Origin: Sycon ciliatum
Lineage: Eukaryota > Porifera > Calcarea > Leucosolenida > Sycettidae
Direction of reading: 5' to 3'
Length of the DNA: 64,000 bases
Assembly: GCF_964019385.1 (NCBI RefSeq)
Contig: NC_088655.1
Span: 6,604,658 to 6,668,657 of the forward strand
A model generated the notes under the pieces. That model was not told where the DNA came from. It worked only from the letters and a program-made list of their open reading frames with translations, and made no database searches. A program made the translations under genes and the position numbers. This document shows, piece by piece, positions 50,937 to 61,615 of this stretch (positions are counted from its first letter, which is position 1; the number at the start of each line of letters is the position of its first letter).

Positions 50937-51688
50937 TACACACGGTACAAAACCGCATACAACTTACAAGCATCATGGTCTTTGAAGTGGGCATGAAAAC
51001 ATGCGCGAAAAGTGAAATATCACATCAACGTTCGAAGCCATCCCGGAGCGACTTTGAAGGCGGCTTTGAAAGCGGATTTCGGCTTTTAATTTTCAGGCAA
51101 GACGAACCGAGTGGTTTGGTGTGTCGAATGCGCAGAGTTTTGGTTAGTTTTTGGAGAATCCGGTACCATGCCTCGAGTGGTCTTTTCTGCCAAGGTAAAG
51201 CTACGGCTGATAGAACTATGGGGAAAATACGAGCGAGAAAATGGAACTATGATTAAAAGAGCTGTTGCCGAGAAGAGCATTGCAGATGAGCTGAATCTGT
51301 GCGCAAAGCAGCTATCCGGAGGTGATCAGGAAACAGGAAATGATATACACGGCCGCTAGGGTTCACAACTCCAGCACACTCAGAGGAATACACCAGTTGT
51401 GAAGGCGTTCCACCGAGATCATACTAGCGGACCAAGAAATAGGATTTTTGAAATATTGAGCCAAGTGCCGCACGGAACAAGTGCGCTCAGCCATGCAGAA
51501 ATCAAAATTCCCGCTCTTCGCCATGGGTCACGCGGGTCACTTTTTACGTTTTTGGCATGCACTGCATTTGACTGTGTGAATGCACAGGCGTTGCAAGTGG
51601 TTTGTACAGTCATGTAAACGCGAATTTTTGTACCGGGTGTGAATGCAGCCTTAAAAGCGATGCAAACTTTTCATGTGTGACCGCGGCC
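50937..51688. mobile_element. Third Harbinger-type end with a small Myb/MADF-like frame
   Basis: Right terminus TGTGTGACCGCGGCC followed by TTA at 51689. A matching left end is only present as the shared border at 50930, so limits are uncertain. Confidence 0.45.
51168..51359 (+). CDS. Short MADF/SANT-like open frame
   Basis: 63 codons from ATG 51168 (MPRVVFSAKVKLRLIELWGK...). The FSAKVKLRLIELW start and ...SIADELNL resemble the first helices of MADF/Myb-SANT domains that Harbinger elements encode as their second protein. The frame is short and ends before a full domain, so a remnant is likely. Confidence 0.3.
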   Translation: MPRVVFSAKVKLRLIELWGKYERENGTMIKRAVAEKSIADELNLCAKQLSGGDQETGNDIHGR

Positions 51689-51917
51689 TTAGTGGAGGCC
51701 CAACTGTGGAAAGGAGTAGCCTCAGTCAGCATGATCAAAACGCGACGCAGCTCACCAGATCAAGGTGTGGGTCCTCTTCCGGTGCCGAAAGGCAGGCTCA
51801 CGCCCCTACATGGCTACTTCCCATTGTCTAACCCCCAAGACAATTATGTAGCCGACTGGCCGAAATTAAAAAAAGAAAGCGAGCGGCTCAGGATGAATGA
51901 CTGAATGCTGCAATGTA

Positions 51918-52124
51918 CTGTCGCGGACATGGAAATCCAGTCGATTGACCAGGTCCGGAGCCCTCAGCGCGTACAGAACGTCGTCGTTGCATGCAGCGCC
52001 CATGTTATTGTTGAAACGATGCGACCAGCAGCAGCGCGTAATAAAGCATGCAATGGCTGCATGGCCAGCGCCCTGGGGCCGCTAGCTAGCTAGACGTGCG
52101 ACTGGATTTCCATGTCCACGACAG
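51918..52124. mobile_element. 207-bp MITE with TA target duplication
   Basis: Termini CTGTCGCGGACATGGAAATC and its complement (27 bp, 1 mismatch), TA at 51916-51917 and 52125-52126; other S copies are uninterrupted. TA duplication fits a Tc1/mariner-type MITE. Confidence 0.75.
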
Positions 52125-52211
52125 TACATGCATGATGATGATGTGTTGTGTAGAATGCTGCTGTGGATGCCAGCCTTTTTACGCCTTTGGCTTTGCCTTT
52201 GGCCTTGGCTG

Positions 52212-52271
52212 TAGCTACCAGGGAGTAGAAAAATACATACATGTACGTATTTTACTACTCCATGGTAGCTA
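52212..52271. repeat. 60-bp palindrome at the site where U0 carries the retrozyme
   Basis: TAGCTACC ... GGTAGCTA with inner GGAGTAG/CTACTCC and AAAATAC/GTATTTT pairs; absent at 39030 and 58370. Confidence 0.75.
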
Positions 52272-53335
52272 CTGCCTGTAAAAAAAGGATCTCATTTCCC
52301 CTGCACTGCCTTGCATGCTTCTACTACGCGATCTAGCCCGGCTGTGTACCACGTGACGTGTACGTGGGTGAACAAACAGGGCTATTGTAGGGTCTACATA
52401 ATCATTTTAGTACAGGCGACATCGCTCACTAGCACTGTTGCATGTGATGACACTAGAACAGCTAGTCCGCCTCTGCTCTGGCGACACAGACTGTCGGCTT
52501 CATTTCGGAGTTGGTGTGGGAGCATCAGCAGAAAGATCGGCCCGCAATGATTATGTAGACCTACATATGGATGTACACCGTACTACACGAGTAGCACTGT
52601 ACTTTTGTAGTGTGGAGCAGACAGTAGAATCTGATGTCATGTTGTACAGTCATGTACATAATCTACGCGTAAATCTACAACTTTTGCCAGATCAGACAGA
52701 TGAATGAAGCCACAGAGCTCTGGCCGCTGGAGCGTGCAGCGAACGTGTAGAGAGGATCTTGGACTGCTGCACCATTCGCGCTTCAGTTGAATGCGGAATC
52801 TGTTTTGTTCTTGCTCGTTGCCGTCTGTGGGTGTTCTGGGCGGATGCGTGTTCTGCTTGCGGCCCTTCATATTGTTATTTTCTGGGAGTTTGAGTGACGC
52901 TCCGTCGCAATCTGGTTGCGGAAGTGAAGCGCTTTCGTTCGTTATCTGCCCATCGGCATGTGTCGTTCAGATTTGTGGGACTACCAATCGTTCGGGTCAA
53001 AGTTACCAGAATAGCGGACGCCGGACAGGAACCACCCAGCCGTTATCGGGAGCAGGTACTTCTCCCTGGCTTGAAGTCAGGTAAGCATCTCCCATTCAGT
53101 CCCCAAGTTTCACTGAATGTCTGCGCTGAGTTCGAGTTGCACAGCAGCCCTAACCCGTAACGATTTATTGGAAAAGGATTCTGCTGATGTACAGTACTCC
53201 GTGTCGTGTGCTCACATTTGTCCGCATGGTATTGTATTGTTCGTAGTGAAGCGCAGCAACGGCAATTCAAACGCGAAGGTATTTTCGGCTGCTGCAATAT
53301 CCACTCACTCTCAATCCGTGTGCTTTACAAGCAGA

Positions 53336-53349
53336 GAAAATTAGTCGAT
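53336..53349. repeat. Left target-site duplication of the retrozyme insertion
   Basis: GAAAATTAGTCGAT, repeated exactly at 53943-53956; present once in U1, U2 and U3. Confidence 0.85.
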
Positions 53350-53942
53350 AAATATGGTGGTAAAGACACACCTGGCAATATGGCGGTAAACACACGCCTG
53401 CCCACACACGCTCTCTAGGCTGCAAAGTTCTGGCACAGAGCTCTCCTTCTCACCACTACCACCATCAGTTCGCGCCTGGCGCCTGGTCGATGCATGGCTG
53501 GCGGTATCCGGCATAGCACTGCAGGCTGGTACATCAAGTAGCGCATGGCACATAGATGATGACACAGCAACGACATAGCTCGATTGCGACGTACGTTTCG
53601 TCCCCGCTGGACTCATCAGGCAATCTTCTTCTTGGATGTCTTTGACTCGGGAGAATGAAATTCAAGGCACCACTGCAGCTGTACTTATGGTTGATAAATA
53701 TGGTGGTAAAGACACACCTGGCAATATGGCGGTAAACATACCGCCAGCCATGCATCGACCAGGCGCCAGGCGCGAACTGATGGTGGTGGTGGTGAGAAGG
53801 AGAGCTCTGTGCCAGAACTTTGCAGCCTAGAGAGCGTGTGTGGGCAGGCGTGTGTTTACCGCCATATTGCCAGGTGTGTCTTTACCACCATATTTATCAA
53901 CCATAAGTACAGCTGCAGTGGTGTCTTGAATTTCATTCTCCC
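53350..53942 (-). mobile_element. Retrozyme-like element (family A) with 14-bp TSD and an inverted end
   Basis: 53350-53739 is a bit more than one family A unit in the same orientation as 24892-25516. 53740-53942 is ~203 bp of the same unit in inverted orientation (fold-back). Flanked by the 14-bp GAAAATTAGTCGAT duplication. Empty sites exist in the paralogous units near 27945, 33385 and 40110. An inverted end plus a long TSD resembles twin priming by a LINE-type reverse transcriptase. Confidence 0.85.
53582..53625 (-). ncRNA. Type I hammerhead ribozyme, family A, second intact copy
   Basis: Identical over 44 nt to 25132-25175: all core bases, 6-bp stem I, 4-bp stem II, ACGTACGT stem III and GTC cleavage triplet. 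Confidence 0.85.
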
Positions 53943-55661
53943 GAAAATTAGTCGATGAATAATTTCGTCAAATTCCAAAGAAAGGACTTCTTCCAATCGG
54001 AAACGGTGACCATTCAGCAGAAAAAACAAAATTTCACATGTACATGGTTGTGGCTCATGAGTGCACAATTAGTTACAGGGCTGCCACACTTGGAGGGAGA
54101 AAAATATGACGGGGGTGCTGGGGTGTCCCCCGCGGGGGTGCAGGAGGCAGGGCCCCCTTGGTGAAAATGTTAAGGAAAATGGCTTGCTGTTGGGGCCCCA
54201 GAACTCATTTTTAACTGTCCAGGACACGCACTACAACCATGTCAATTATGAATTAATGGCCAACTGGACTAAAAAGCGCTCAAAATATAATAATCGGTTG
54301 TCCCTCTTTGTGAACAAAATCGGTCGCTTTGTCGGACAGGCGATCAAAAATCGGAGTAAGTGGCAGCCCTGAGTTATATTCATTGCCATTTTTTCGACTA
54401 TTGTCTCCTCGTAGGTTATGGAAATACTTTGATCCGATCTCTTTGTCATTTTAGGGGAAAATGCCTATCTGTGTGCTCTTTGACCGACTGAGCACATGAT
54501 AATGACGTTGTTGGCTGAGGTTTGAATCGCCTCGAAAAGAGCTTTCTGTGATAGAGGAGAGTGGAATGGCATTGATGGTGGATGTTTCTCGCATATTGGG
54601 CTTGGGGTGGACTTTGCTGTAATCCCGCACCTGATTCGTGGCAGCTAGTTGATGGAGTCTGGTATCCTGGCGTTTCTCTCGCCAGGAGCTTTCCAAAGAG
54701 CCCAAGATTGTGGAAATGCATTGAAGGAGGTCAAAGTTATAGCCTGCTGAAGGTGTAAATTGTGCAGAAAATTTAAATTCTGCTGCATTCTGTGCTGGAA
54801 ATCAGTACATAAAGGGATATTTATTTATTTTTGCTTCGTTTTTGTTTCCCTACCATGGCTGGCTACCGCCCCCTCCCTCCATATTGGCCTATATTCTCAG
54901 GCCACGGGAAGGTGAAATAAAAATAAATAAAAAATAACTGATGCAGCATGCCTGGTGTGCAACAATACCATACCAGTAAAGAAGCTGGTTAAAAAGTGAA
55001 ATAGGGCTTTCAACGCAAGGATCATAACGTGAAGCAAGTTGGTAGGATGAGTATGTATGCGAAGTGTATGGAAGGAATGCATGCAAGGAGAGAGTGCATG
55101 TTCCAATACCACGTTATGTGTGCGAACAATTGGACAAGCTAGCACCACAGCATAATAATAATTACTCCGTAAAATGTACCTGACCTGTCAGTGTGTCAGT
55201 GATCAAACCCCGTGTTATGTATGAAAAAAATGAAAATCTAGCACCATACACCCTAACTACTCGATTCAGCCTCTGGGAAATCCAGATAATTAATAATTGG
55301 TTTACAAATCAATTGGCTGGAAATCCCAGTGCCCTCGGTATGCTTTGCTTTCACGTAGGTCATCATGCTTCTTACTTCAGTTTCCTAATCTTCAATTTCT
55401 ATAAAACTGATAGAAACGTCTTTTCAATATGATTATCAAGTACATCTTTATGTATGTTTTTTGCAAAGACGTTTCTATTAGTTGCATAGAAATAGAGGAT
55501 TTCTTATGGTATGCAAGCTCCACTGCACAACACAGCACTCCACAGCAAACGCGACGCAGCTCACCAGATAAAGGTGTGGGTCCTCTTCCGGTGCCGAAAG
55601 GCGGGCTCACGCCCCTACATAGCTACTTCCCATTGTCTAACCCCCACCAAAAAACCCATTG

Positions 55662-56250
55662 TTGGGCTTGGTGTGGGCTGTGCAGCATTTCCGTTGCTAC
55701 CTGCTTGGTAGAAAATTTGAATTTGTTATATGCACAGCGACCATTCTCTGGAACATTTGGCTAACTTTCAACATCCACCGGCGATTGTGTCTCGCTGGCT
55801 GGAATTTTTGTCTGAATGTGAGTTCACCACATTGTACAGGGCAGGTCGATCACACGCTAACGCTGATGCACTGTCACGCCACCCTGATGCTCCGACGACG
55901 CTGTTCGTAGGGGCCGTGAATAACGACGTTGGCAACATCCCCACACCCCTCATCCGCCGTTTCAACTGGTAGTGGTCAAGATGGGAAACGGAACAGGAGA
56001 AGGACCGAGATCTCGCCCAAGTTGTGTCCTGGCCAGGTATGGACTCTCCGCCTTGCCCGCAGGACATGATGGGTAGCAGTCCTGAGGTACGTATTTTGTG
56101 GAAAAATCATGAAATGCTGGTTCATCATGAGGGGGTGTTGTGCCGTCGTTGGGAGGACCCCTGCTCCAGTAAGCCATCTATCTTGCAAGTCGTAGTTCCC
56201 CGACATTTACGTTCTTTGGTTGTGCAAGAGTATCATGACCAGGGGGGGGG
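55662..56250 (+). pseudogene. Gypsy RNase H C-terminal part and linker, copy 3
   Basis: HSDHSLEHLANFQHPPAI, then FTTLYRAGRSHANADALSRH; a TAG interrupts the linker at about 55970 (NW-stop-WSRWE), and a G-run follows near 56241. Confidence 0.75.
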
Positions 56251-57418
56251 GGGGGACATACGGGTTCTACACCCCTGCAGAAGAAACTGACGCAACAATT
56301 TCACTGGGTAGGCATGAAGAAAGATGTCTTAGATTCGGTTGCAAGTTGTTCTTCCTGTAGCCAGTCGAAACGTCCCGTAGGCAGAGGGTCTGGCGCTCCA
56401 CCACAGTCTTCCTGGACGGGGTATCCTTTTGAGCGAGTAGCAACGGATTTGATCCCCAATTTACCGGAGACAGCGGAAGGGAACCGCCATATTTTGGTTG
56501 TAGTGGACTATTGCCCCTGATCGGTTGCATACCGATCAGGGCAAAAACTTTGATGGCTCTTTGTTTCGCAGTGTTTGCTTTCTGCTTGGCAAAGATAAGA
56601 CCAGGACAACTGCGTACCATCCACAGAGTGGCGGTCTGCTTGAAAGATTCAACCAGACGCTTGAGCGTGGCCTGGCGCACTATGTCTGCAGGAATCATCG
56701 AGATTGGGACATCAAGTTGCCAGCCTTCTTGATGAGATACCGCTCGACGCCGCAGACTAGTACCGGCTACAGTCCAAGCTATCTACTCTTTGGTCGGGAG
56801 TAATGCCTACCTCAAGACTTGGCATTTAGATTACCGCCAGGAGAAGCATCCGCAGAATCGTCACAGCCGGAATTTGTGAGTGCTCTCCGCCGACGCCTGG
56901 AGGACGCTCATGCGCAGGTCCGGGAACACCTGGGCAACGTGCACCGTTATCAAGCGCATATCCGTGATCGCTACGCTAAGGCCGTGACGTTTGCAGCAGG
57001 TAACGCAGTGTGGCTTCTGGTGCCAGCTACACCGACGGGTATAACCGCCAAGTTTGCTAGACTTTGGCACGGATCGTACCTAGTCGAGGAGAAGCTCTCA
57101 GCCGTCACCTACCGCATCAAACTGTCTGAGCCCACGGCACGTCGGCTGATAGTGCACGTCAACCGGCTGAAAAGTTGCCATCATCGACCGAGTCGGCTGC
57201 AGGAGGTTCACGAGCAAGATGAGTCGGACCCACCGCAGCCCATGGCATCCACCCTGACTCCGTCCTACCAGCCTGATGCCACTGATACCGCCGCCCGAGA
57301 CGAGGAGGACACCGCTCGGGTATTTGGCAGTGCTCCGCCAGTTGGCGTGATGGAAAGGCGAACTCCGCGTTCCCGCCATCCACCCCAGCTGTTTGGGAGT
57401 CCTGTGTGGCACGAGTAA
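56251..57418 (+). pseudogene. Gypsy integrase, copy 3
   Basis: Same order and internal deletion as copies 1 and 2: MKKDVLDSVASCSSCSQSKR, ERVATDLIPNLP, then HTDQGKNFDG, GLLERFN. A stop follows LLFGRE (56801); 56819-57418 is open and contains GSYLVEEKL (GPY/F module with P to S). Confidence 0.8.
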
Positions 57419-57599
57419 GTGACCTCAGTGGTATTGACTGGATTAGTGGTGTTCGATATTACAGTAAGTCTTTGAACAGATTTTGATAAGAACTCCAATT
57501 TGACCTGCACTCGTTTAGTTAAATTGTTAGCCATAATCTTAGTCTAATTTATAACGTTGCTCACGAGGACATGTTCTTTTCCGTGTAAGCAGGGGGATA

Positions 57600-58213
57600 T
57601 GTCGTATCCATACTATTGACACGTGCCTTTTAGGCCTCTACGTGACAAGTCTGCCTTATTTAGGTGTCTAATTATTTATCTATCTCCCATAAACGGGTTC
57701 ATAATCGTCTATATTTTATGTCTTCACGCAAGGCCTGGGGCCTTCCTTATTTGGTACACGCTGTTATTTCCCCACCTAGCTCCCGCTCTTTATGCAACAG
57801 TTTGTACACATATTTACTACGGTTTGATACGCTATTGCATGCGGGACCAGCAATCTGGTGGCCATGGACTTCCATGGCCGCAATTGGATAGTATTGCCAT
57901 CACCTTCCTTTTCTCTCTATCTTGCCTTGTGCTCTTCATTATCTTCTCTTGAACTGAGTTACATGTACCCTCCTGTGAAGATGTGAGTAAACCTGAACGC
58001 TGGTCTGAGTGTACGTGTCTGTATATGCCTGAGTGTGTGTGTATGAGAGTATGTCTAGGTATATGTGCGTGCGTGCGTAAGAGTAGTTCTGTTGGTGGGA
58101 CTATCTCCAAGTGGCCACCACTGCACGGCCTTGTAATGTGAAGGTTTATTAGTAAGTAGTTCATGTCAAACCGCAGCCGTGGGGGCCAACCCCGGGGCCG
58201 ACCGGATACGACA
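57600..58213 (+). repeat. Gypsy 3' LTR, copy 3
   Basis: TGTCGTATCC ... GGATACGACA, 614 bp. Confidence 0.85.
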
Positions 58214-58647
58214 CATGTAGTAGCCGACTGGCCGAAATTTTTAAAAAACGTGGCGAGCGTCTCAGGATGAATGAGTAAAATGTGCTAGTACTTGCATGAT
58301 GATGATGTGTTGTGTAGAGTGCTGCTGTGGATGACAGCCTTTTTACGCATTTGCCTTTGGCCTTGAACTGGCTGTAGCTACTGCCTGTAAAAAAAAGGAT
58401 CTCATTTCCTCTGCCCTGCATTGCGTCTACTACGATCTAGCCCGGCTGTGTACCACATGACGTGTAAGTGTGTGAACAGACAAGCCTAGCGTCTACATAA
58501 TGATAATAGTGCACTGTACAGGCGACATCGATCACTGTTGCATTATTATTATTATTATTATTAAATTTTTTAAATTTTTTTTTTGATAGGGCAATCCCCA
58601 CAGGCCTAAGGCCTTTTGACAGGGTACCCTAAAAATGAAGAACAGAA

Positions 58648-59140
58648 TTACGGAAGGTATGCAAAGGAAGAACTTGAGCGGACCTCCGCTGGGAGGGCAT
58701 TCCAGCGGTCAGAGCCAAGGAAAGTGACAGAAAATAAACCATAGCGACGTTTGGCTGTCGGAAGAGCAAGGGAAGAGGACACTTGAGAGCGGGTGCGAGA
58801 ACTAGTGCAGGTAGAATTAGAGCGGAGACAGAAACAGTTAGCAACAAAGACACTAGCCAGATCATGAAGCGCACGGTACGTTAGAACGTACAGCTTGAAT
58901 TGGTACCTGACAGACAAGGGAATGATATGGTAGCGGGCAAGAACAAGGGAGACATCAGATAGGCGGGGCATGCAAAATACAATACGCAGCGCTCTATTAC
59001 TAAGTCGGACAACACGGTCATGGAGGGAGGCAGAAAGGCAGTGAGCAAAGGAATTAGAGCCATACTCAAGTATGGACTGAATGGAACAGATGTAGAAAGC
59101 CCTCTTAGCATCGATCGTTAAAATAATGGTCTCGGACCTT
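58648..59140 (-). pseudogene. Frameshifted C-terminal tail of LINE ORF2
   Basis: After a frameshift near 59110-59150 the sequence continues TIDAKRAFYICSIQSILEYG, then RYHIIPLSVRYQFKLYVLTY and GSDRWNALPAEVR, the conserved CR1/Jockey C-terminal pattern (LP+R..FKL..L.Y.ALH ... WN.LP). It ends with a stop at 58648. Confidence 0.75.
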
Positions 59141-61615
59141 TCTAAACATTCCTAACTTACAGCCTATTTTACGTTCTAATTGTGCAATGTGAACTCCAAA
59201 GGAGAGATGTTCGTCAAGAACTATACCGAGGTATTTCACGTGTGCACTAGGGGTGATGGTGACATCTTCAATCTGAACGTTGACATCGGGGTCAAGAGGT
59301 TTCGACTTTGGCCTGAACACAACAAGCTGGGTTTTCGAGGAGTTCAACATAAGACCTCTCGTTGCCAAGAATTCCTTTACTTTGATGATGTCCTCTGTGA
59401 GGTCTTTGCATAAGTTCTGGACATTCTTCCCCGCCCTGTATAAAGACACATCATCTGCGTATTGACGGGCTTTGCAGTGTTTGGGCACAGCGGGGAGTTT
59501 CCTCACGGACAAGTTAAATAGAAACGGCCCTAAAACAGAGCCTTGTGGAACGCCTCTGTTGCTTGTGTATGGTTGCCCTTGTTGAGTCTTAGTGACCACG
59601 CACTGCTGTCTGTTTGTAAGGTAGCTGTGAAACCATTGCAGAGCGACTCCGCCAATACCAATCTCAAGTAGTTCTTGAAGTAACATGTTGTGGTTGACAG
59701 TGTCAAAGGCCTTTGACATATCAAGGAAGGCAGCCACTACGTAGTCACCCTTGTCCAAGGCGAGCATCCAATCGTTGGTAACACAAGTCAGCAAGTCTTC
59801 GCAGGAGTGGCCTCTGCGGTAGGCGAATTGCTCTGCAGGGAGATGTTGCAGTGCGGGTGGTGCATTCTGGATGTAGCGTATGAGTTGATCATGCACTATG
59901 TGCTCAAGTAACTTTGACATATGGGGGAGCAGTGATATTGGTCTGTAGTTGGAGGAGACCGACTTATCACCGCGCTTGTGGATGGGGCAAACATGGGCTG
60001 ACTTGTATGGAGCTGGGAATTCACCAGACGTCAGAGATTCAGATAACAACTTGGATAGTGAGGGAGCGATCTCATCGTTGATTAACTTGTAAGCAGCAAC
60101 TGGAACATTGTCTGGTCCGGTGGCTTTACGGCTTTTCATGCGTTGGATGTAGTATTGCACTTCCGGAACACTGACTGATGAAAACTGAGCTAATGAGTAT
60201 TCAGGTAGAGGGCCGTGGGGCATGCAAGGTGCACTATCAGAAATCGAGGGATCGTTCACGACTTTCGCAAATGTCTTTGTGATGTCGGAGACATTAGCAG
60301 CAGGTTCCTGATTTGCTTTAGCTCTGCCAAGTAGATTGTTTATAATACCCCACTGTTCTCTTGGGTGGCCTCTGTGGCAGACAAGTTGTTCTTGGAAGTA
60401 TGTCGACCGTTTCTTTCTAGTTAGGTATTTGCATTGCCTGCGAAGTGCTCTAAACTGTTGTACGAGATCTGACTGGTCTGGGTGTCTGAGCATTGCACGG
60501 TGCGCCCGTTTGCGCTTAAACAATAGAAGGCGGAGTTCATCATCCATCCATGGGGCTGGAGCGTATGCTTTCTTGATATTCACACGTTTAACAGGGCAAT
60601 GCTCGTCTAGTGCACCCTGAACTGCAGTCTGCCAATGTACAATGCGTGTGTTTAGAGACTCTGGCGGTGAGGCACTAGCGTGGTGGGACAGGTTGCACAT
60701 TTTCTCAGTGGCTGTTTCTTGGAAATCTATGATATTCGGAGACCGAACTGGTGGCTTACGTATCTGTATTTGTCTACTCGTCTGGTGTGGCTGAGCATCA
60801 GAATGGACGGTGAAATGAACATGAACCAGATTATGGTCTGAAATATCACACGCAATTACAGTCGAACTACTGAAGACAATATCAGTCCCGCTGAGTACTG
60901 CAGGTGGTGTGGTGAAAGTGGAGTTGGGTACTAATACTAGATCTATCGTTGTTCCGCTTGGATATCTGGTTGGTGAGGTGACAACATTTCGGAGGTCGAA
61001 ATCACTACAGAGTGTTTGTAGATGAGAGTAGTGTGTATGATTAGGATCTTGTACATTCACATTGAAATCTCCTAGAACAATAGAGCAGGTGGAGGCTGGT
61101 GCACGTCTCAGCGAGTCGTCGATCAAGTCAGTGAGGATCGACCAGAAGCTTACAGGTACCGCTGGCGCTTGGTAAACGCCAAATATGGTCAATGGTTGTT
61201 GGCATACATTGATCTGCACAGCAAGCACTTCCACGTCTGAGGAGTGGTGTAATCTCCGATTATCATACTCATCTCTAACATACATGCAGACACCGCCTCC
61301 TCTCCCAGTCTGCCTGTCCTGTCTGTGCACGGTGTAGTTCGGTATGTTTATACAGTTATCAGGAACAGTGTCGGTCAACCATGTTTCAGTGAGGGTCAAT
61401 ACATCAATATTATGAGCATGTAGAAGTGATTTGATCTCATGCAATTTATTATAAAGACTACATACATTAATATGAGCAATACTTAGCTTTCGAGTTGTAG
61501 CTGTTGATGCTGGTGATAAATGAGCAATACTGATCGTGCTGGTAGACGGTGCAGTAGTGGTAGCCGTAGCAGTTGCAGATGTCTTGTGTGGTGTTGGGGA
61601 TGCCCGGGCTGTTTC
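59105..61615 (-). CDS. LINE ORF2: AP-like endonuclease and reverse transcriptase
   Basis: The frame opens directly after the ORF1 UAG (61616-61618) and runs 836 codons. First ~40 codons are Ser/Thr/Ala-rich. The endonuclease starts at LSIAHINVCSLYNKLHEI and continues with LTETWL, RGGGVCMYVRDEY, VLGDFNVN and SDHNLVH (catalytic E, D, N, D, H). The reverse transcriptase has NYRPISLLPHMSKLLEHIV, AAFLDMSKAFDTV, GVPQGSVLGPFLFN and QYADDVSLY (YADD at 59450-59461). It nicks target DNA and copies the RNA by target-primed reverse transcription. There is no AUG between the ORF1 stop and the endonuclease core, so it may be made by readthrough. A frameshift removes the C-terminal tail. Confidence 0.9.
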   Translation of the reverse strand, partial: ETARASPTPHKTSATATATTTAPSTSTISIAHLSPASTATTRKLSIAHINVCSLYNKLHEIKSLLHAHNIDVLTLTETWLTDTVPDNCINIPNYTVHRQDRQTGRGGGVCMYVRDEYDNRRLHHSSDVEVLAVQINVCQQPLTIFGVYQAPAVPVSFWSILTDLIDDSLRRAPASTCSIVLGDFNVNVQDPNHTHYSHLQTLCSDFDLRNVVTSPTRYPSGTTIDLVLVPNSTFTTPPAVLSGTDIVFSSSTVIACDISDHNLVHVHFTVHSDAQPHQTSRQIQIRKPPVRSPNIIDFQETATEKMCNLSHHASASPPESLNTRIVHWQTAVQGALDEHCPVKRVNIKKAYAPAPWMDDELRLLLFKRKRAHRAMLRHPDQSDLVQQFRALRRQCKYLTRKKRSTYFQEQLVCHRGHPREQWGIINNLLGRAKANQEPAANVSDITKTFAKVVNDPSISDSAPCMPHGPLPEYSLAQFSSVSVPEVQYYIQRMKSRKATGPDNVPVAAYKLINDEIAPSLSKLLSESLTSGEFPAPYKSAHVCPIHKRGDKSVSSNYRPISLLPHMSKLLEHIVHDQLIRYIQNAPPALQHLPAEQFAYRRGHSCEDLLTCVTNDWMLALDKGDYVVAAFLDMSKAFDTVNHNMLLQELLEIGIGGVALQWFHSYLTNRQQCVVTKTQQGQPYTSNRGVPQGSVLGPFLFNLSVRKLPAVPKHCKARQYADDVSLYRAGKNVQNLCKDLTEDIIKVKEFLATRGLMLNSSKTQLVVFRPKSKPLDPDVNVQIEDVTITPSAHVKYLGIVLDEHLSFGVHIAQLERKIGCKLGMFRKVRDHYFNDRC

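Larger units (their letters stand above)
51714..58213 (+). repeat. Composite unit U4
   Basis: S segment 51714-55661, gypsy block 55662-57418, LTR 57600-58213, in the same order as U1 and U2. Private insertions: MITE 51918-52124, palindrome 52212-52271, retrozyme 53350-53942. Confidence 0.8.

Noticed and set aside
50473..50994. 173-codon minus frame with RSHMKSVTTAAALAEHTMQ repeats
   Set aside because: Translation of the 57-bp Harbinger subterminal repeat; the opposite strand is equally open.
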